Below, in pieces: positions 8,136-16,198 of a stretch of 40,308 nucleotides of DNA. Below the pieces are notes generated by a model, which did not search any database, was not told the DNA's origin, and was given only the letters and a program-made list of their open reading frames with translations. This DNA comes from Kineosporia sp. A_224. Lineage in GTDB: Bacteria; Actinomycetota; Actinomycetes; Actinomycetales; Kineosporiaceae. A program made the position numbers and the translations under genes. The stretch lies in contig NZ_MWLN01000117.1 of the NCBI RefSeq assembly GCF_002198655.1, positions 65,785 through 106,092 on the forward strand, in the 5' to 3' direction. Each line of letters starts with the position of its first letter. Position 1 is the first letter of the stretch.

Positions 8136-8590
8136 GGTGCACCTCCGGCGCCGGACAGGTCGCGGTAGGACTCCAGGGGTGCCGTCGAGGAGGCCGTGAG
8201 AGTGAGTCGCCCTGGCACGCCGGCCAACGCCAGGCTCGACAAATCGACGGTGCAGGTGACGTCGGCCGTGACCTGCCCCCCAGGCCGGAAGGCGCTGGTA
8301 TCGAGGCTGACCCGGGCGCCGGCGCAGGACAGCCCTGCGCCGGCAAGGGTCTCCCGAGCGTCCCGGCCGGCGACGGTGGATGCCTGCCCCGGGGTGGCCG
8401 CCAGAGACGCGGATCGGGCCGCCGCGGCGGCCGCCTGGTCGACCATCGCGCGGCCGTGGGTGACCCGGCCGAACGCGACGACGACGAGCAGCATCACGAT
8501 GATCAGCGGCGCCAGGATCGCCATCTCCAGGGCCATCAACCCGTCATCCGAGCGGCCCGCGCGCTGCTCGCGCTGTCTGGGCCGAATCAC
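8132..8590 (-). CDS. TadE-like minor pilin
   Basis: 152 residues from a GTG that overlaps the preceding stop by 4 bp (GTGA). A basic leader precedes DDGLMALEMAILAPLIIVML, the acid-preceded hydrophobic helix of TadE family proteins; the Glu inside the helix is the position normally conserved after prepilin cleavage. The remainder is a small periplasmic-side domain with two Cys (LSCAGA and VTCTVD) that could pair. It is the second of three consecutive TadE/TadG-like genes. A longer open frame extends upstream in the same phase but only shadows the previous gene. Confidence 0.75.
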   Translation of the reverse strand: MIRPRQREQRAGRSDDGLMALEMAILAPLIIVMLLVVVAFGRVTHGRAMVDQAAAAAARSASLAATPGQASTVAGRDARETLAGAGLSCAGARVSLDTSAFRPGGQVTADVTCTVDLSSLALAGVPGRLTLTASSTAPLESYRDLSGAGGAP

Positions 8591-9048
8591 GGAGCCACGA
8601 ACCTCTCGACGGGTCCTGAGGCGCTCTCCTCGACGTCGACGCCGCCGGAGACGACGGCGGACAGGCCGGGGATGACGGCCAGGACCCGGGCGTGGACCCG
8701 GACGGTGGCGGTGGTGGGGGTGCGGGTGACGTCGACGGACGGGGCGCTGAGCAGGTTCGGTGCGACCGCGCGCAGGTACCCGGTGGCGGCCTGCTCGCCG
8801 GCGCCCGGAGTGGCCTGGTAGCCGCGGGCGGTGCGCAGTCCGGTCTGGGCGGCGGCCTCGGCGACGTGACGGCCGTGCCAGATCAGGGTCCACTGGACGA
8901 CGAGCATGCTGAGCAGCACCACGACGGGCAGGACGATCGCGGCCTCGACGATCGAGTACCCCGCGTCGCCCCGCACTGCGCACCGGCGGCAGGTAGCCCG
9001 CTGGCAGGTTGCTCGCGGCCAGCGGGTTGCTCGTCGTCGAGAGGTCAC
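8587..9048 (-). CDS. TadE-like pilus protein
   Basis: 153 residues. A basic segment is followed by GDAGYSIVEAAIVLPVVVLL (about 27-46), a clear TadE signature with Glu near the start of the hydrophobic helix. The extracellular part includes a GRHVAEAAAQTGLRTARG helix, typical of the TadE family. The GTG start overlaps the stop of the 68-aa pilin-like gene by 4 bp. In Tad systems TadE and TadF are minor pilins needed for Flp fibre formation. A prepilin peptidase would be expected to process it, but none is seen in the window. Confidence 0.8.
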   Translation of the reverse strand: MTSRRRATRWPRATCQRATCRRCAVRGDAGYSIVEAAIVLPVVVLLSMLVVQWTLIWHGRHVAEAAAQTGLRTARGYQATPGAGEQAATGYLRAVAPNLLSAPSVDVTRTPTTATVRVHARVLAVIPGLSAVVSGGVDVEESASGPVERFVAP

Positions 9049-9251
9049 TGGGTCTTGACGCTGTTCGCTGCCTGGGTCGCCTTGGCCACGAGGATCCCGA
9101 CCACGAGGATGGCGGCTGCGGCGAACAGTCCGACGATGATGACGGTCTGGACGATGTCACCGCGGTCCTCGATGACGCCGTCACGGTCACGTCGCTGCAG
9201 CTTCTGCTGGGTGGTGGCGAGCCAGGCTCGCACCATCTGGATCTCGAGCAT
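9045..9251 (-). CDS. Small Flp-pilin-like membrane protein
   Basis: 68 residues: a charged N-terminal 35, then one hydrophobic helix (VQTVIIVGLFAAAAILVVGI, 34-53) and a short polar tail. Length and position between tadC and tadE match the small Flp-like subunit of actinobacterial Tad loci, so it may be the major pilin. The N-terminal part is longer than usual, and the classical Gly/Glu-Phe processing site is not obvious. A good AAGGAGAG ribosome site precedes the ATG. A short hairpin (GGGACC 9270-9275 with GGTCCC 9288-9293) in the 60-bp gap after tadC could separate the expression of this gene from the upstream assembly genes. Confidence 0.65.
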   Translation of the reverse strand: MLEIQMVRAWLATTQQKLQRRDRDGVIEDRGDIVQTVIIVGLFAAAAILVVGILVAKATQAANSVKTQ

Positions 9252-9311
9252 CTGTCTCTCCTTCTTCGAGGGACCTGGGTGAGGGGCGGTCCCCTGGGTG
9301 GCAGGTGTGTT

Positions 9312-10264
9312 TCAGAACGCCAATACGGCGACGATGGCGGGGTAGGAGATGAAGACGATGAACCCGAACCCGATGAGGACCTGGGCCAGGCGCATCGACT
9401 GGTCCTTCTGACCGGCCAGGCCTTCGGCTTCTGCGAGCTCGCGTCGGCGCATCGTGGCGGCCCGGGCGGTCAGGGTCTGCCGGACCCGGGCGCCGTCACG
9501 ACCGACGAGCCGGACCAGGGTGCCGAGGTCACGCAGCTCGGCGACCCCGATCCGCTCACCCAGCTCGGTCAGGGCGTCCCACTGGTCGACGCCGGACAGG
9601 TTGGCCCGCCACAACGTGTCCCGCAGCAGGGCCATCGGCCAGCCGGCGCCGACCCGGGCAGCGTTCGGCAGCGCCTCGGCAGCGCCTCGGCGGGGGCGGC
9701 GGAGCCGGCCATCTCGAGGGCGACCAGGTCCAGGTAGGCGCCCAGGGCGCGGCGGAACTCCTGGCGGCGGGCCGCGGCGTGCCGGCGGGCCTCCAGGTCG
9801 GTGAGGAACGAGCACGCGACCCCGGCCCCGAGCGCCAGGACGGTGGTCACCCCGGACGGCGGTGACCAGCTGGTCGCGACCTGCAGTCCCACGGCGGTCG
9901 CGGCCACGAGCAGGAACCCGGCGACACCGGCGAGCAGCTTTCGCCCGAGCGCCCACTCCAGGGTGTTCCCGGTCAGGGTGAGGTCCTGCCGCAAGGTGGT
10001 GAACGTGATGCCGCGGCGGGCGAGCTCGGTGGTCAGCCACGCCCCGGCACGACCCAGAGCACCTGACAGGCCCGCAGCCTCGATCGCGCCAGCCGGGCCG
10101 ACTGCCAGGCGGTCGTACCCAGCGCGCTGGCTACCGGGATGGCTGTGGAGCGCGTCGAACTGGCCCAGCTGCACCAACGCCGACGGGCGAGGCGCAGCCA
10201 GGCGCCAGATCAGCGCGAAGACCACCGCCCCCAGGCAGGCCCCGACCACCGCCAGGGCGATCAC
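9312..10264 (-). pseudogene. tadC: tadC, type II secretion F-domain protein, broken by an 11-bp duplication
   Basis: TadC is an inner-membrane platform protein that works with TadB and the TadA ATPase. From the GTG at 10262-10264, which overlaps the tadB stop, a normal N-terminal half is read: membrane helix at the start, a later LLAGVAGFLLVAATAVGL helix, and LDLVALEMAGSAAPAEALP. There the frame is lost. The remainder (WPMALLRDTLWRANLSGVDQ through the final membrane helix) lies in another frame ending at 9312. An 11-bp tandem duplication at 9670-9691 explains this: removing one copy gives AEALPNAARVGAGW and restores about 312 residues, the usual size. The gene is either inactivated, recently mutated and phase-variable, or carries an assembly error. 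Confidence 0.85.
9665..9691. repeat. 11-bp tandem duplication that breaks tadC
   Basis: The run has period 11 (unit TCGGCAGCGCC) and covers two copies plus five further bases. The extra copy shifts the tadC frame by two, while one copy gives an uninterrupted TadC. Short out-of-frame tandem repeats can expand or contract by slippage, so this site could reversibly switch the gene. Confidence 0.9.
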
Positions 10265-11292
10265 CGCACACCCACCGAGTGGACGCCCGCCGAGCGGTCC
10301 GCCAAGTGGTCTGCGCCGAGCCGGCTGGTCACCGCGGCGGCGGACAGGCCGGTCAGGGACGCGACGAGCCGGACCTCGGCGGGGTCGGTCCAGGCCGGTC
10401 TGCCGGGTCGGTTGAGGAACGCCGCGACCGGGTCGTCGGCGGCGAGCTTGCGCATCCACGCGAAGCCGGTCGCGAACAGGGCGACCACGACGAGCAGGGC
10501 GATCTGCCCGGCGAGGGTGTCGTACGGCTTGACGTAGTCGCCGCCGAACAGGATGAGGAACCCGGCGAACACGACGGTCATCAGGATCACGATCTGGACC
10601 CCGCGCCGCAGTCCCGCGCGGCCGGCGGACACCCGGCGGCGCATGTCGAGCTCTTCGCGGGCCGCGGCCGCCAGGCCGCCGAGGACCTCGGCGAGCCGGT
10701 CCCCGCGGCGTCGGACGTTGAGGATCAGCGCGGCGCACACCAGGTCGGCGCTCGGGTCGTCGAGCTCGGCGGCCAGACCCAGCAGGGCGGTGTCCATCGG
10801 GGCCCGCGCGCGGATCTGCCCGGCGAGGCGACTCAGCGCGGGACGGATCAGCGGCGGGCAGGTCGCGGTGCTGGCCGGGATCGCCTGCTCCAGGCTGGCG
10901 TGCGCGGCGATCGTGTCCCGCAGCGACTCGGTCCACACCACCAGCGCCTCGAGCCGGGCGATCTGCCCCTGCTCGGCGTTACGGCCACCGAACAGCTGCG
11001 GCCAGAACGCCAGCAGCACCGCGACCGCCGCAGCGGCCACCGGCCACCCGGTGAACAGCACCGTGGCCACCCCGGCGACGGCGCCGAGCGCGAACCGGCC
11101 CGACACCGCCGGCGACGACACCCACGCCCGGGCCTGCCCCAGCCGCTGCACAACACGAGCGTCTGGCCGCGAGTCCGGGCGGCCCGCGTCGACCGGGCGG
11201 CCACGCAACCCGGCGACCAGCAGGACCAGCCCGGCCGCGACCCCCGCGGCGCACAACGCCGCCGCCAGCACCCCCAGATGCAGGCCGGGCAT
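10261..11292 (-). CDS. tadB: TadB-like type II secretion F-domain protein
   Basis: 343-residue inner-membrane platform protein of the Tad pilus. N-terminal helices (LGVLAAALCAAGVAAGLVLL; later VAGVATVLFTGWPVAAAA) precede a cytoplasmic T2SSF domain with WTESLRDTIAAHASLEQAI and a LVCAALILNVRRRGDRLAEVL core. Two C-terminal helices follow (VQIVILMTVVFAGFLILF and IALLVVVALFATGFAW). I chose the ATG at 11290-11292 because it shares one base with the tadA stop (TGATG); the slightly earlier start in the same frame lacks this coupling. The stop overlaps the GTG of tadC. TadB and TadC normally form a heteromeric platform, so the damaged tadC would probably leave this protein without a partner. Confidence 0.88.
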   Translation of the reverse strand: MPGLHLGVLAAALCAAGVAAGLVLLVAGLRGRPVDAGRPDSRPDARVVQRLGQARAWVSSPAVSGRFALGAVAGVATVLFTGWPVAAAAVAVLLAFWPQLFGGRNAEQGQIARLEALVVWTESLRDTIAAHASLEQAIPASTATCPPLIRPALSRLAGQIRARAPMDTALLGLAAELDDPSADLVCAALILNVRRRGDRLAEVLGGLAAAAREELDMRRRVSAGRAGLRRGVQIVILMTVVFAGFLILFGGDYVKPYDTLAGQIALLVVVALFATGFAWMRKLAADDPVAAFLNRPGRPAWTDPAEVRLVASLTGLSAAAVTSRLGADHLADRSAGVHSVGVR

Positions 11293-12806
11293 CAGCGACC
11301 CCCGCTCCACCCGACATCGGCGTACCCACGGCCCGAATACCCGTCGGCGCGGTAGGTGTTGCCGCCGTACCCGTTGCTGGCGTGCGTGTTGCTGGTGTGG
11401 GTCCAGCCTGGGGCGTCGTTGTAGCCGGCTTCCTCGAGCTTGCGCAGCCGGCTGATCGGGATCTCGATGTCGCGGACGGCGGCGCCGTCCTGGCCTTCGG
11501 TGAAGATCCGGGACCGGGTGACCCGGCCGTCGGCGGAGCCGGTGACCTCCAGGACCTCCATCACCGCGCGGCGGCCGCCGGCGCGGGGGTTCTTGCGGAC
11601 GAACACGACGAAGTCCAGCGTCGAGCCGATCAGGGAGTGCGAGACGTCGAAGGACAGGCCCTCGTGCTGTGCCGCGTAAGTCGCCAGCCGGCCGAAGACG
11701 TCGGCGGCGTCCCGGGCGTGGATCGTCGACAGGGACCCGTCGTTGCCCTGGCTCATCGCCGAGAGCATCTCGACGACCTCCGACCCCAGGACCTCACCGA
11801 CGATCACCCGGGACGGGTTCTGCCGGCGGGTCCGGCGCACCAGCTGCCCGATGCTCACCCCGCCACCGGTTCCGCCGGCACTGTCCGGAGACCCGAGCAC
11901 CTCCTCCATCTCCACCACATCGGGGTGCAGCTCGGGGTGGCGGCGCAGCCCCAGCTCCAGGGCCCGTTCGACGGTGATCAGCCGCTCGTGCGGCGGGATG
12001 CAGTTGATCAGTGCCCGCAGCAGGGTGGTCTTGCCGGAGTCGGTGGCACCGGCGACCATGATGTTGCAGCGGGCGAGGACCGCAGCCCGCAGGAACGCCG
12101 CGAGCTGCTCGTCGACCGTGCCCAGCTCGACCAGCGTCGTCGCCCTGCCCGCCCCGCTGCCGCTGCCGTCGTCGGCGCCGCGGCCGGTGTTTCGGCTGTT
12201 GGTGGTTCGGGCCTGGGGTGGGATCTCGTCGAGGAACATCTGCGGGAACCGGTTGCGGCGGATGGAGATCGACGGCCGTTCCGAGGCGACCATGATCGCC
12301 GACAGTCGGGAGCCGTCGGGCAGTCGCAGGTCCAGCTCGGGGGTGGCCGGGGTGAACGGGCGGGCGTTGAGCCCGGCGTAGGCGCCGAGGTTGCGGACGA
12401 TGTCGACCAGGTCCTCGTCCGTGGCCGCGACCGGCCGGTCGCGGACCTTGCTGCCGTCCGCGCGGGTCACCCAGACCTCGTCGCAGCCGTTGATGTCGAT
12501 GTTCTCCACACCGGGGTCGTCCAGCAGCGCCTGCAGCGCACCCGCCCCGTACATCGCGGCGTCGATCGCCTCGACGAGCCGCACGTCGTACGACCCGTCG
12601 GGGAGCTCCTGCCCGGCCGCGATCTGCTCCTGCATGTACCGCTGCACGGCGTCCCGGGCGAAGCTCAACGCGAGCTGCCGCTCGTCCGCCGAGGCCAGCG
12701 CAGCCACACCCTGCTGCTCGTACTGCTGCTTCGTGGCGGTCATCCGGTCGGCGACCTCCGCCTGCAACCGGCGGACCAGCCCGTAGTTCAACGCCGGCGC
12801 CGTCAC
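11292..12806 (-). CDS. tadA: TadA/CpaF secretion ATPase
   Basis: 504-residue hexameric ATPase that powers Tad pilus assembly. An N-terminal helical domain is followed by the CpaF-type domain (GVENIDINGCDEVWV near 99-113, LRLPDGSRLSAIM near 160-172). Walker A is GATDSGKTT (253-261), the acidic box is ITVERALELGL (277-287), and Walker B is VIVGEVLGSE (334-343), followed by SQGNDGSLSTIHARD. This is the usual actinobacterial form. A Gly/Ser-rich insert at about 203-222 and a low-complexity Asn/Gly/Tyr-rich C-terminal tail (about 450-504) are extra. The GTG overlaps the CpaE-like gene stop by 4 bp and the stop overlaps tadB, so the three are coupled. Confidence 0.93.
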   Translation of the reverse strand: MTAPALNYGLVRRLQAEVADRMTATKQQYEQQGVAALASADERQLALSFARDAVQRYMQEQIAAGQELPDGSYDVRLVEAIDAAMYGAGALQALLDDPGVENIDINGCDEVWVTRADGSKVRDRPVAATDEDLVDIVRNLGAYAGLNARPFTPATPELDLRLPDGSRLSAIMVASERPSISIRRNRFPQMFLDEIPPQARTTNSRNTGRGADDGSGSGAGRATTLVELGTVDEQLAAFLRAAVLARCNIMVAGATDSGKTTLLRALINCIPPHERLITVERALELGLRRHPELHPDVVEMEEVLGSPDSAGGTGGGVSIGQLVRRTRRQNPSRVIVGEVLGSEVVEMLSAMSQGNDGSLSTIHARDAADVFGRLATYAAQHEGLSFDVSHSLIGSTLDFVVFVRKNPRAGGRRAVMEVLEVTGSADGRVTRSRIFTEGQDGAAVRDIEIPISRLRKLEEAGYNDAPGWTHTSNTHASNGYGGNTYRADGYSGRGYADVGWSGGR

Positions 12807-13834
12807 CGGGCCGCCTCATGCCGACCAGCCGCAGACGCACGGGGGTGGTCGGCCACACCGACCGCTGCGGCCGGCGGTGCTGACGAGCGCGGTGCTGACG
12901 AATGCGGCGCTGACGAATGGGGCGCTGCGGCGTGCGGGACCGGGACGGGGACCCCGGACGGCGGCGGCCAGGCCCCAGGCACAGTGCCTGCGTCAGTGGG
13001 AGTCGCTGCCGCAGACCGCGTCAGCACCGGAGCAGCGATCGCCGCAGCAGGCGACGCGGACAGCGCGATGAGCTCAGGCCACCAGCTGCCGAGCGTCGCC
13101 GCGAGTTCACCGGCACTGGCGAGCAGATCGCTGCGCGCGCCCCGCTTGGGCAACTCCCCGGCGCGCAGCGAAGCCGCCGACACTGGGTCGGTCGCAACGT
13201 ACCCGGCAACCGGGATCGGTGACCCGCCCGCCTGCAGCATGTGCGCCACCTGACGCACCGCTGCCGCGGCCTCCTTGCGCGGCGCGGACACCACGACCGC
13301 CACCGGATGCCGCTGCAGCCGCGGGTCGCCGAGGGTGTGCGCGAGCTCGTTCACCCTCTCCCGCAGGTGATACAGGTCCTCGACACTGACCCGGGTCACC
13401 ACCAGCACAGCGGTCGCCGCCCGCGCCAACGCCGCCGCCGGGTTGCCCGGCTGGAACCGGCCCAGGTCCGCGATCACCGTCCCCGGCCAGGCCGCGGCGA
13501 CACCCGCGACGGCCGGCCACAGGGCCCGCATCGGCTGGTAGGCCTGCGCACCCGCCGGGCCCGGCACGACCGGCAGCCCCCACGCCGTCGCCTGGCAGTA
13601 CCGGGCGAGGTCCGCAGCCGGTAGACCGGTCCGGGCATCAGCAGCCAGCGTCAGCAGCCCAGGGTCGGCCGCCAGCAGCTGCCCGGTAGAGGGCTGCTTC
13701 GCGCGGAACGCGAGGTCACCGCCCGACGAGTCGGCCTCGAGCAGCATCCGCTCCCCCGGCCACGCGATGCCCAACGCCGTCGCCAGCGTCGTCACCCCAG
13801 GGGACCCCTTGTCGGCGCAGACCGCGACAATCAC
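12803..13834 (-). CDS. CpaE/TadZ-like MinD-superfamily ATPase
   Basis: 343-residue P-loop protein beginning MIVAVCADKGSPGVTT, a deviant Walker A of the ParA/MinD/CpaE group. Ser-Pro replaces the usual Gly-Val before the signature Gly, as in many actinobacterial CpaE-like proteins. It continues with EADSSGGDLAFR and VIADLGRFQPGNP, matching the switch regions. CpaE/TadZ places the pilus machine in the cell. The last 80 residues are a Pro/Ser/Ala-rich tail with repeated AAPHSS units (about 300-325), likely disordered. It sits between the SAF-domain gene and tadA, both coupled by 4-bp overlaps. The location next to tadA argues against a plasmid-partition role. Confidence 0.82.
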   Translation of the reverse strand: MIVAVCADKGSPGVTTLATALGIAWPGERMLLEADSSGGDLAFRAKQPSTGQLLAADPGLLTLAADARTGLPAADLARYCQATAWGLPVVPGPAGAQAYQPMRALWPAVAGVAAAWPGTVIADLGRFQPGNPAAALARAATAVLVVTRVSVEDLYHLRERVNELAHTLGDPRLQRHPVAVVVSAPRKEAAAAVRQVAHMLQAGGSPIPVAGYVATDPVSAASLRAGELPKRGARSDLLASAGELAATLGSWWPELIALSASPAAAIAAPVLTRSAAATPTDAGTVPGAWPPPSGVPVPVPHAAAPHSSAPHSSAPRSSAPPAAAVGVADHPRASAAGRHEAAR

Positions 13835-14490
13835 TGCGCCGCGACCTTGATCAGCGCGATCTGGCCCGCGCCGCTGGCCGCGGCCACCGGGACCGCCTGC
13901 GTCTTCTGCACCACCAGGGTCAGCAGCGTCCCGCCGAGCTGGCTCGGGTCCTCACGCGCCGCGAACACCCGCGCACGCTCCACCAGCAGCTCCGGCGGGC
14001 CCGGCTTGGCCGACGACGCCGACGGCAGTGCCACCACCTCGACGACATCCCCGGGACGAAGACCGTCCGCGGGGATCTGCCCCGGCTTCACCACCACACC
14101 GACCTGGGCCTCCGTTGCCGCGAGCACCGCCCCGGAGGTGACCATCGACCGCTGCAGCAGCATGTTCGGCAACAGCCGCACCGCCGCGGTCTGCCCGACC
14201 ACCGACTCCAACCCCGAACCCGCGATCGCTGTCACCCCACCGGCCACAGCGACCGTCGACAGGTCAGCCCGGACGATCTGCCGGCCCTCGGGCACCTCAC
14301 GGACCACAACGACCACAGCGGTCTTCGCCCCAGCCGCGGTGTAGAGGTACGCGCCGATCGCCGCAAACCCCACCACCAGAGCCACACCCAGAGCCACCCA
14401 ACCCGGCCGACGTTGCCTGGTAGGCAACGCAGCAGCCCGCACACCAGGCGGCGCCGTGGGCGGGGCAGTAGCCGTTGCGATGGCAGTCAC
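13831..14490 (-). CDS. CpaB/RcpC-like SAF-domain protein
   Basis: 219 residues with a short cytoplasmic segment, one membrane helix (WVALGVALVVGFAAIGAYLY, 31-50) and a periplasmic SAF domain (VVREVPEGRQIVRADLSTV, then the VVGQTAAVRLLPNMLLQRSM part). The C-terminal region resembles the RcpC/CpaB extension (LRPGDVVEVVALP). CpaB-type proteins act in the envelope part of Tad systems, possibly binding peptidoglycan or modifying pili. It overlaps the CpaE-like gene by 4 bp and follows the secreted 299-aa protein after a 16-bp gap. Identity as the CpaB-like member is well supported; the biochemical role in Gram-positives is not established. Confidence 0.82.
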   Translation of the reverse strand: MTAIATATAPPTAPPGVRAAALPTRQRRPGWVALGVALVVGFAAIGAYLYTAAGAKTAVVVVVREVPEGRQIVRADLSTVAVAGGVTAIAGSGLESVVGQTAAVRLLPNMLLQRSMVTSGAVLAATEAQVGVVVKPGQIPADGLRPGDVVEVVALPSASSAKPGPPELLVERARVFAAREDPSQLGGTLLTLVVQKTQAVPVAAASGAGQIALIKVAAQ

Positions 14491-14506
14491 CGGACAGTTC
14501 CTTCCG

Positions 14507-15406
14507 TCACCGGGTCACAACCTGGATCTGCTCGACGACGAACGACGACGACGCCTGCGACTGCATCGCCGGCATCGTCCCTCCGGTACCGCCAGAGCCG
14601 CGCCAGGTCACCGTCCACTCGATCGACAGCGTCGCCGTCACCGGTGCCGCAGAGACCCGCCCGTAGCGGAACCCGCAGCCACCGGCCGTAGGAGCCGCGT
14701 TCCCGTCCACCTCCCGCCAAGGTCGCCCAGGACCAGGACAGGCGACAGCCGCACTGCCGTCCCCCGGCGTGAACGACAACTGGGCCGGGGTGACGGCCAC
14801 CTCCGCCCAGACAGCGCCCGCCGCCGCGCGCGCCGAAAGCGGAGTCCACGACGCCGGGTCCGTCCAGACCCAGGTCCACAAGTTCACCCACGTGTACGGG
14901 ACCCCGGCATCGGTGTTCGACTCAGACGGCGACCTCCGCATCACCGGACGCGGGATCGTCAAGGAGTCCAAGGCACGCCGGGCAAGCTCCTCAGGAGTCG
15001 GGCCGGCAGGGGGAGCCGCCAGCCACACCTGCCTGGATGTCGGAGCGAGCCCTTGGTTCGTGGTGCACCAGTACACGGCACCATCTGTATGCCCGGCCCA
15101 CACCGGGTCCGTCAGCGGAGGCTGCGGGCTAGCGAGCGAGAGGTAGCACTGCAGCTGGTTGGACCAGGTGCCGCCAGAAGAGGTACAGGAGACCGGCGTA
15201 CCGCCACGCAGGCATTCGTTCCTACCTCCAGAGCCACCGCCACCCCCCGTCCCCGGCGTCGGAGGGGTGACGACTTCGATCGTGCACTTTCCAGTCCTGG
15301 GATCGCAGTCAGCCGCCTGCCCTCCGGCCCGTGCCCCGTGTGCTGGGACAACGACCGCCACGAAGGCCACGATCACGGCCGCCGTCAGCTTCAGACTGCG
15401 GTGCAT
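14507..15406 (-). CDS. Secreted protein of the Tad locus
   Basis: 299 residues with a clear signal peptide (KLTAAVIVAFVAVVVPAHGA, cleavage expected around 25-27) and no further membrane helix. The mature part has several Cys (CDPRTGKC, ECLRGG, SCTSSGG, QCYL, YWC; later ACPGPG and GGCGF) and a Gly-rich stretch near residue 55, suggesting a disulfide-stabilised surface domain. A Trp-rich stretch (WVNLWTWVWTDPASW) is notable. Similar secreted proteins occur beside actinobacterial Tad operons, but I do not know a function. It overlaps the lipoprotein gene by 16 bp, so both belong to the same transcript, at its start. Confidence 0.7.
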   Translation of the reverse strand: MHRSLKLTAAVIVAFVAVVVPAHGARAGGQAADCDPRTGKCTIEVVTPPTPGTGGGGGSGGRNECLRGGTPVSCTSSGGTWSNQLQCYLSLASPQPPLTDPVWAGHTDGAVYWCTTNQGLAPTSRQVWLAAPPAGPTPEELARRALDSLTIPRPVMRRSPSESNTDAGVPYTWVNLWTWVWTDPASWTPLSARAAAGAVWAEVAVTPAQLSFTPGDGSAAVACPGPGRPWREVDGNAAPTAGGCGFRYGRVSAAPVTATLSIEWTVTWRGSGGTGGTMPAMQSQASSSFVVEQIQVVTR

Positions 15407-16002
15407 GTCCGACTCTTGTCTGCGGTGACCTTGGAGGCACCCCAGCGACCGTCAACCTTGATGACCTCAACCGTGAGCTTGTACGGCGGGGGCACGCTGC
15501 CGTTGGCCTCCGGGACCACCTCGCCGGTTTTCACCAGGTACTTGCGCCAGGTTGGCTCGGGGGTGGGGCAGTCGGCCAGCACGACCATCGGGTAGGGCTG
15601 GGCAGCCAGATCGACCGACTGCACCTTGACGCGAGGACGACCGGGGGTACCACGGAAGGCCGTCTTCTCATTGGCGAGGCCTGCGATGTATTGGATGTAC
15701 GCGATCCTGATCGGATCGAAGGCGACGGAGGTGAACGCCTTCGCACTCTCCTCGTCCTTCGAGAAGGTTGCAGGATCACGCTGCGCATCGTTCGCGGCGT
15801 CCCAGAACGCCATGTAAGCGTCAAGGGCCGGCTGAGCTGCCGGATCGACAGATGGGCTCACGCTCGGGGACGACGTCTGGGTCGGCGTGGTGGAGGTCGG
15901 CGCTGGCTGGATGCGTGGCTCGCTTCCGCCAGAGCATGCAGTCAGCAGAAGGCCGCCGCACATAGCGGCGACGAAGGCGGCCCTACTCCCCCGGCGAGTC
16001 AC
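15391..16002 (-). CDS. Lipoprotein, first gene of the Tad operon
   Basis: 203-residue lipoprotein. A basic N-terminus and hydrophobic run end in LLLTAC (lipobox, Cys near residue 23), followed by a Thr/Ser/Pro-rich linker and a domain of about 150 residues (DAYMAFWDAANDAQRDPATF; later YKLTVEVIKVDGRWGASKV) resembling actinobacterial NTF2-like lipoproteins. GTG at 16000-16002 has a GGGAAAGG site nine bases upstream, whereas the ATG three codons earlier abuts that site, so I prefer the GTG. It overlaps the next gene by 16 bp and follows a strong inverted repeat. It may anchor or chaperone pilus parts at the membrane; this is inference. Confidence 0.75.
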   Translation of the reverse strand: MTRRGSRAAFVAAMCGGLLLTACSGGSEPRIQPAPTSTTPTQTSSPSVSPSVDPAAQPALDAYMAFWDAANDAQRDPATFSKDEESAKAFTSVAFDPIRIAYIQYIAGLANEKTAFRGTPGRPRVKVQSVDLAAQPYPMVVLADCPTPEPTWRKYLVKTGEVVPEANGSVPPPYKLTVEVIKVDGRWGASKVTADKSRTCTAV

Positions 16003-16050
16003 GACTCGCATCCTTTCCCAGACAGGCGACAGTCCGATCACAAGCGTCGT

Positions 16051-16082
16051 GTGATCGGTCGCAGGGCCGTGCGACCGATCAC
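16051..16082. promoter_or_regulatory. 13-bp perfect inverted repeat between par and Tad operons
   Basis: GTGATCGGTCGCA (16051-16063) and TGCGACCGATCAC (16070-16082) are exact inverted copies with a 6-base loop. They lie between the partition genes and the lipoprotein that starts the Tad operon; both operons read leftward. No T-run follows, so it is either a weak terminator of the par transcript or an operator for the Tad promoter. A TTGACT hexamer on the minus strand (16106-16101) could be a -35. A partial copy, GATCG-like, recurs toward the lipoprotein start. Confidence 0.5.
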
Positions 16083-16198
16083 GCGGGTGATCGTTGGCGT
16101 AGTCAACGGGGAGTCGTGGTGCTCGGTCAAGCCCTAAGTGCTGGACCTCACTGCGACGTGTGTGGCACGACGACACACCCTCGCCTCCGGGGATGTGG

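Noticed and set aside
11382-13253. Long plus-strand open frame (623 codons) across tadA and the CpaE-like gene
   Set aside because: Opposite to well-supported coupled genes; composition is that of a GC-rich shadow with no domain.
12803-13834. Reading the CpaE-like ATPase as a second ParA partition protein
   Set aside because: It is coupled to tadA and the SAF gene and has the CpaE-type deviant Walker A; no centromere-binding partner follows.
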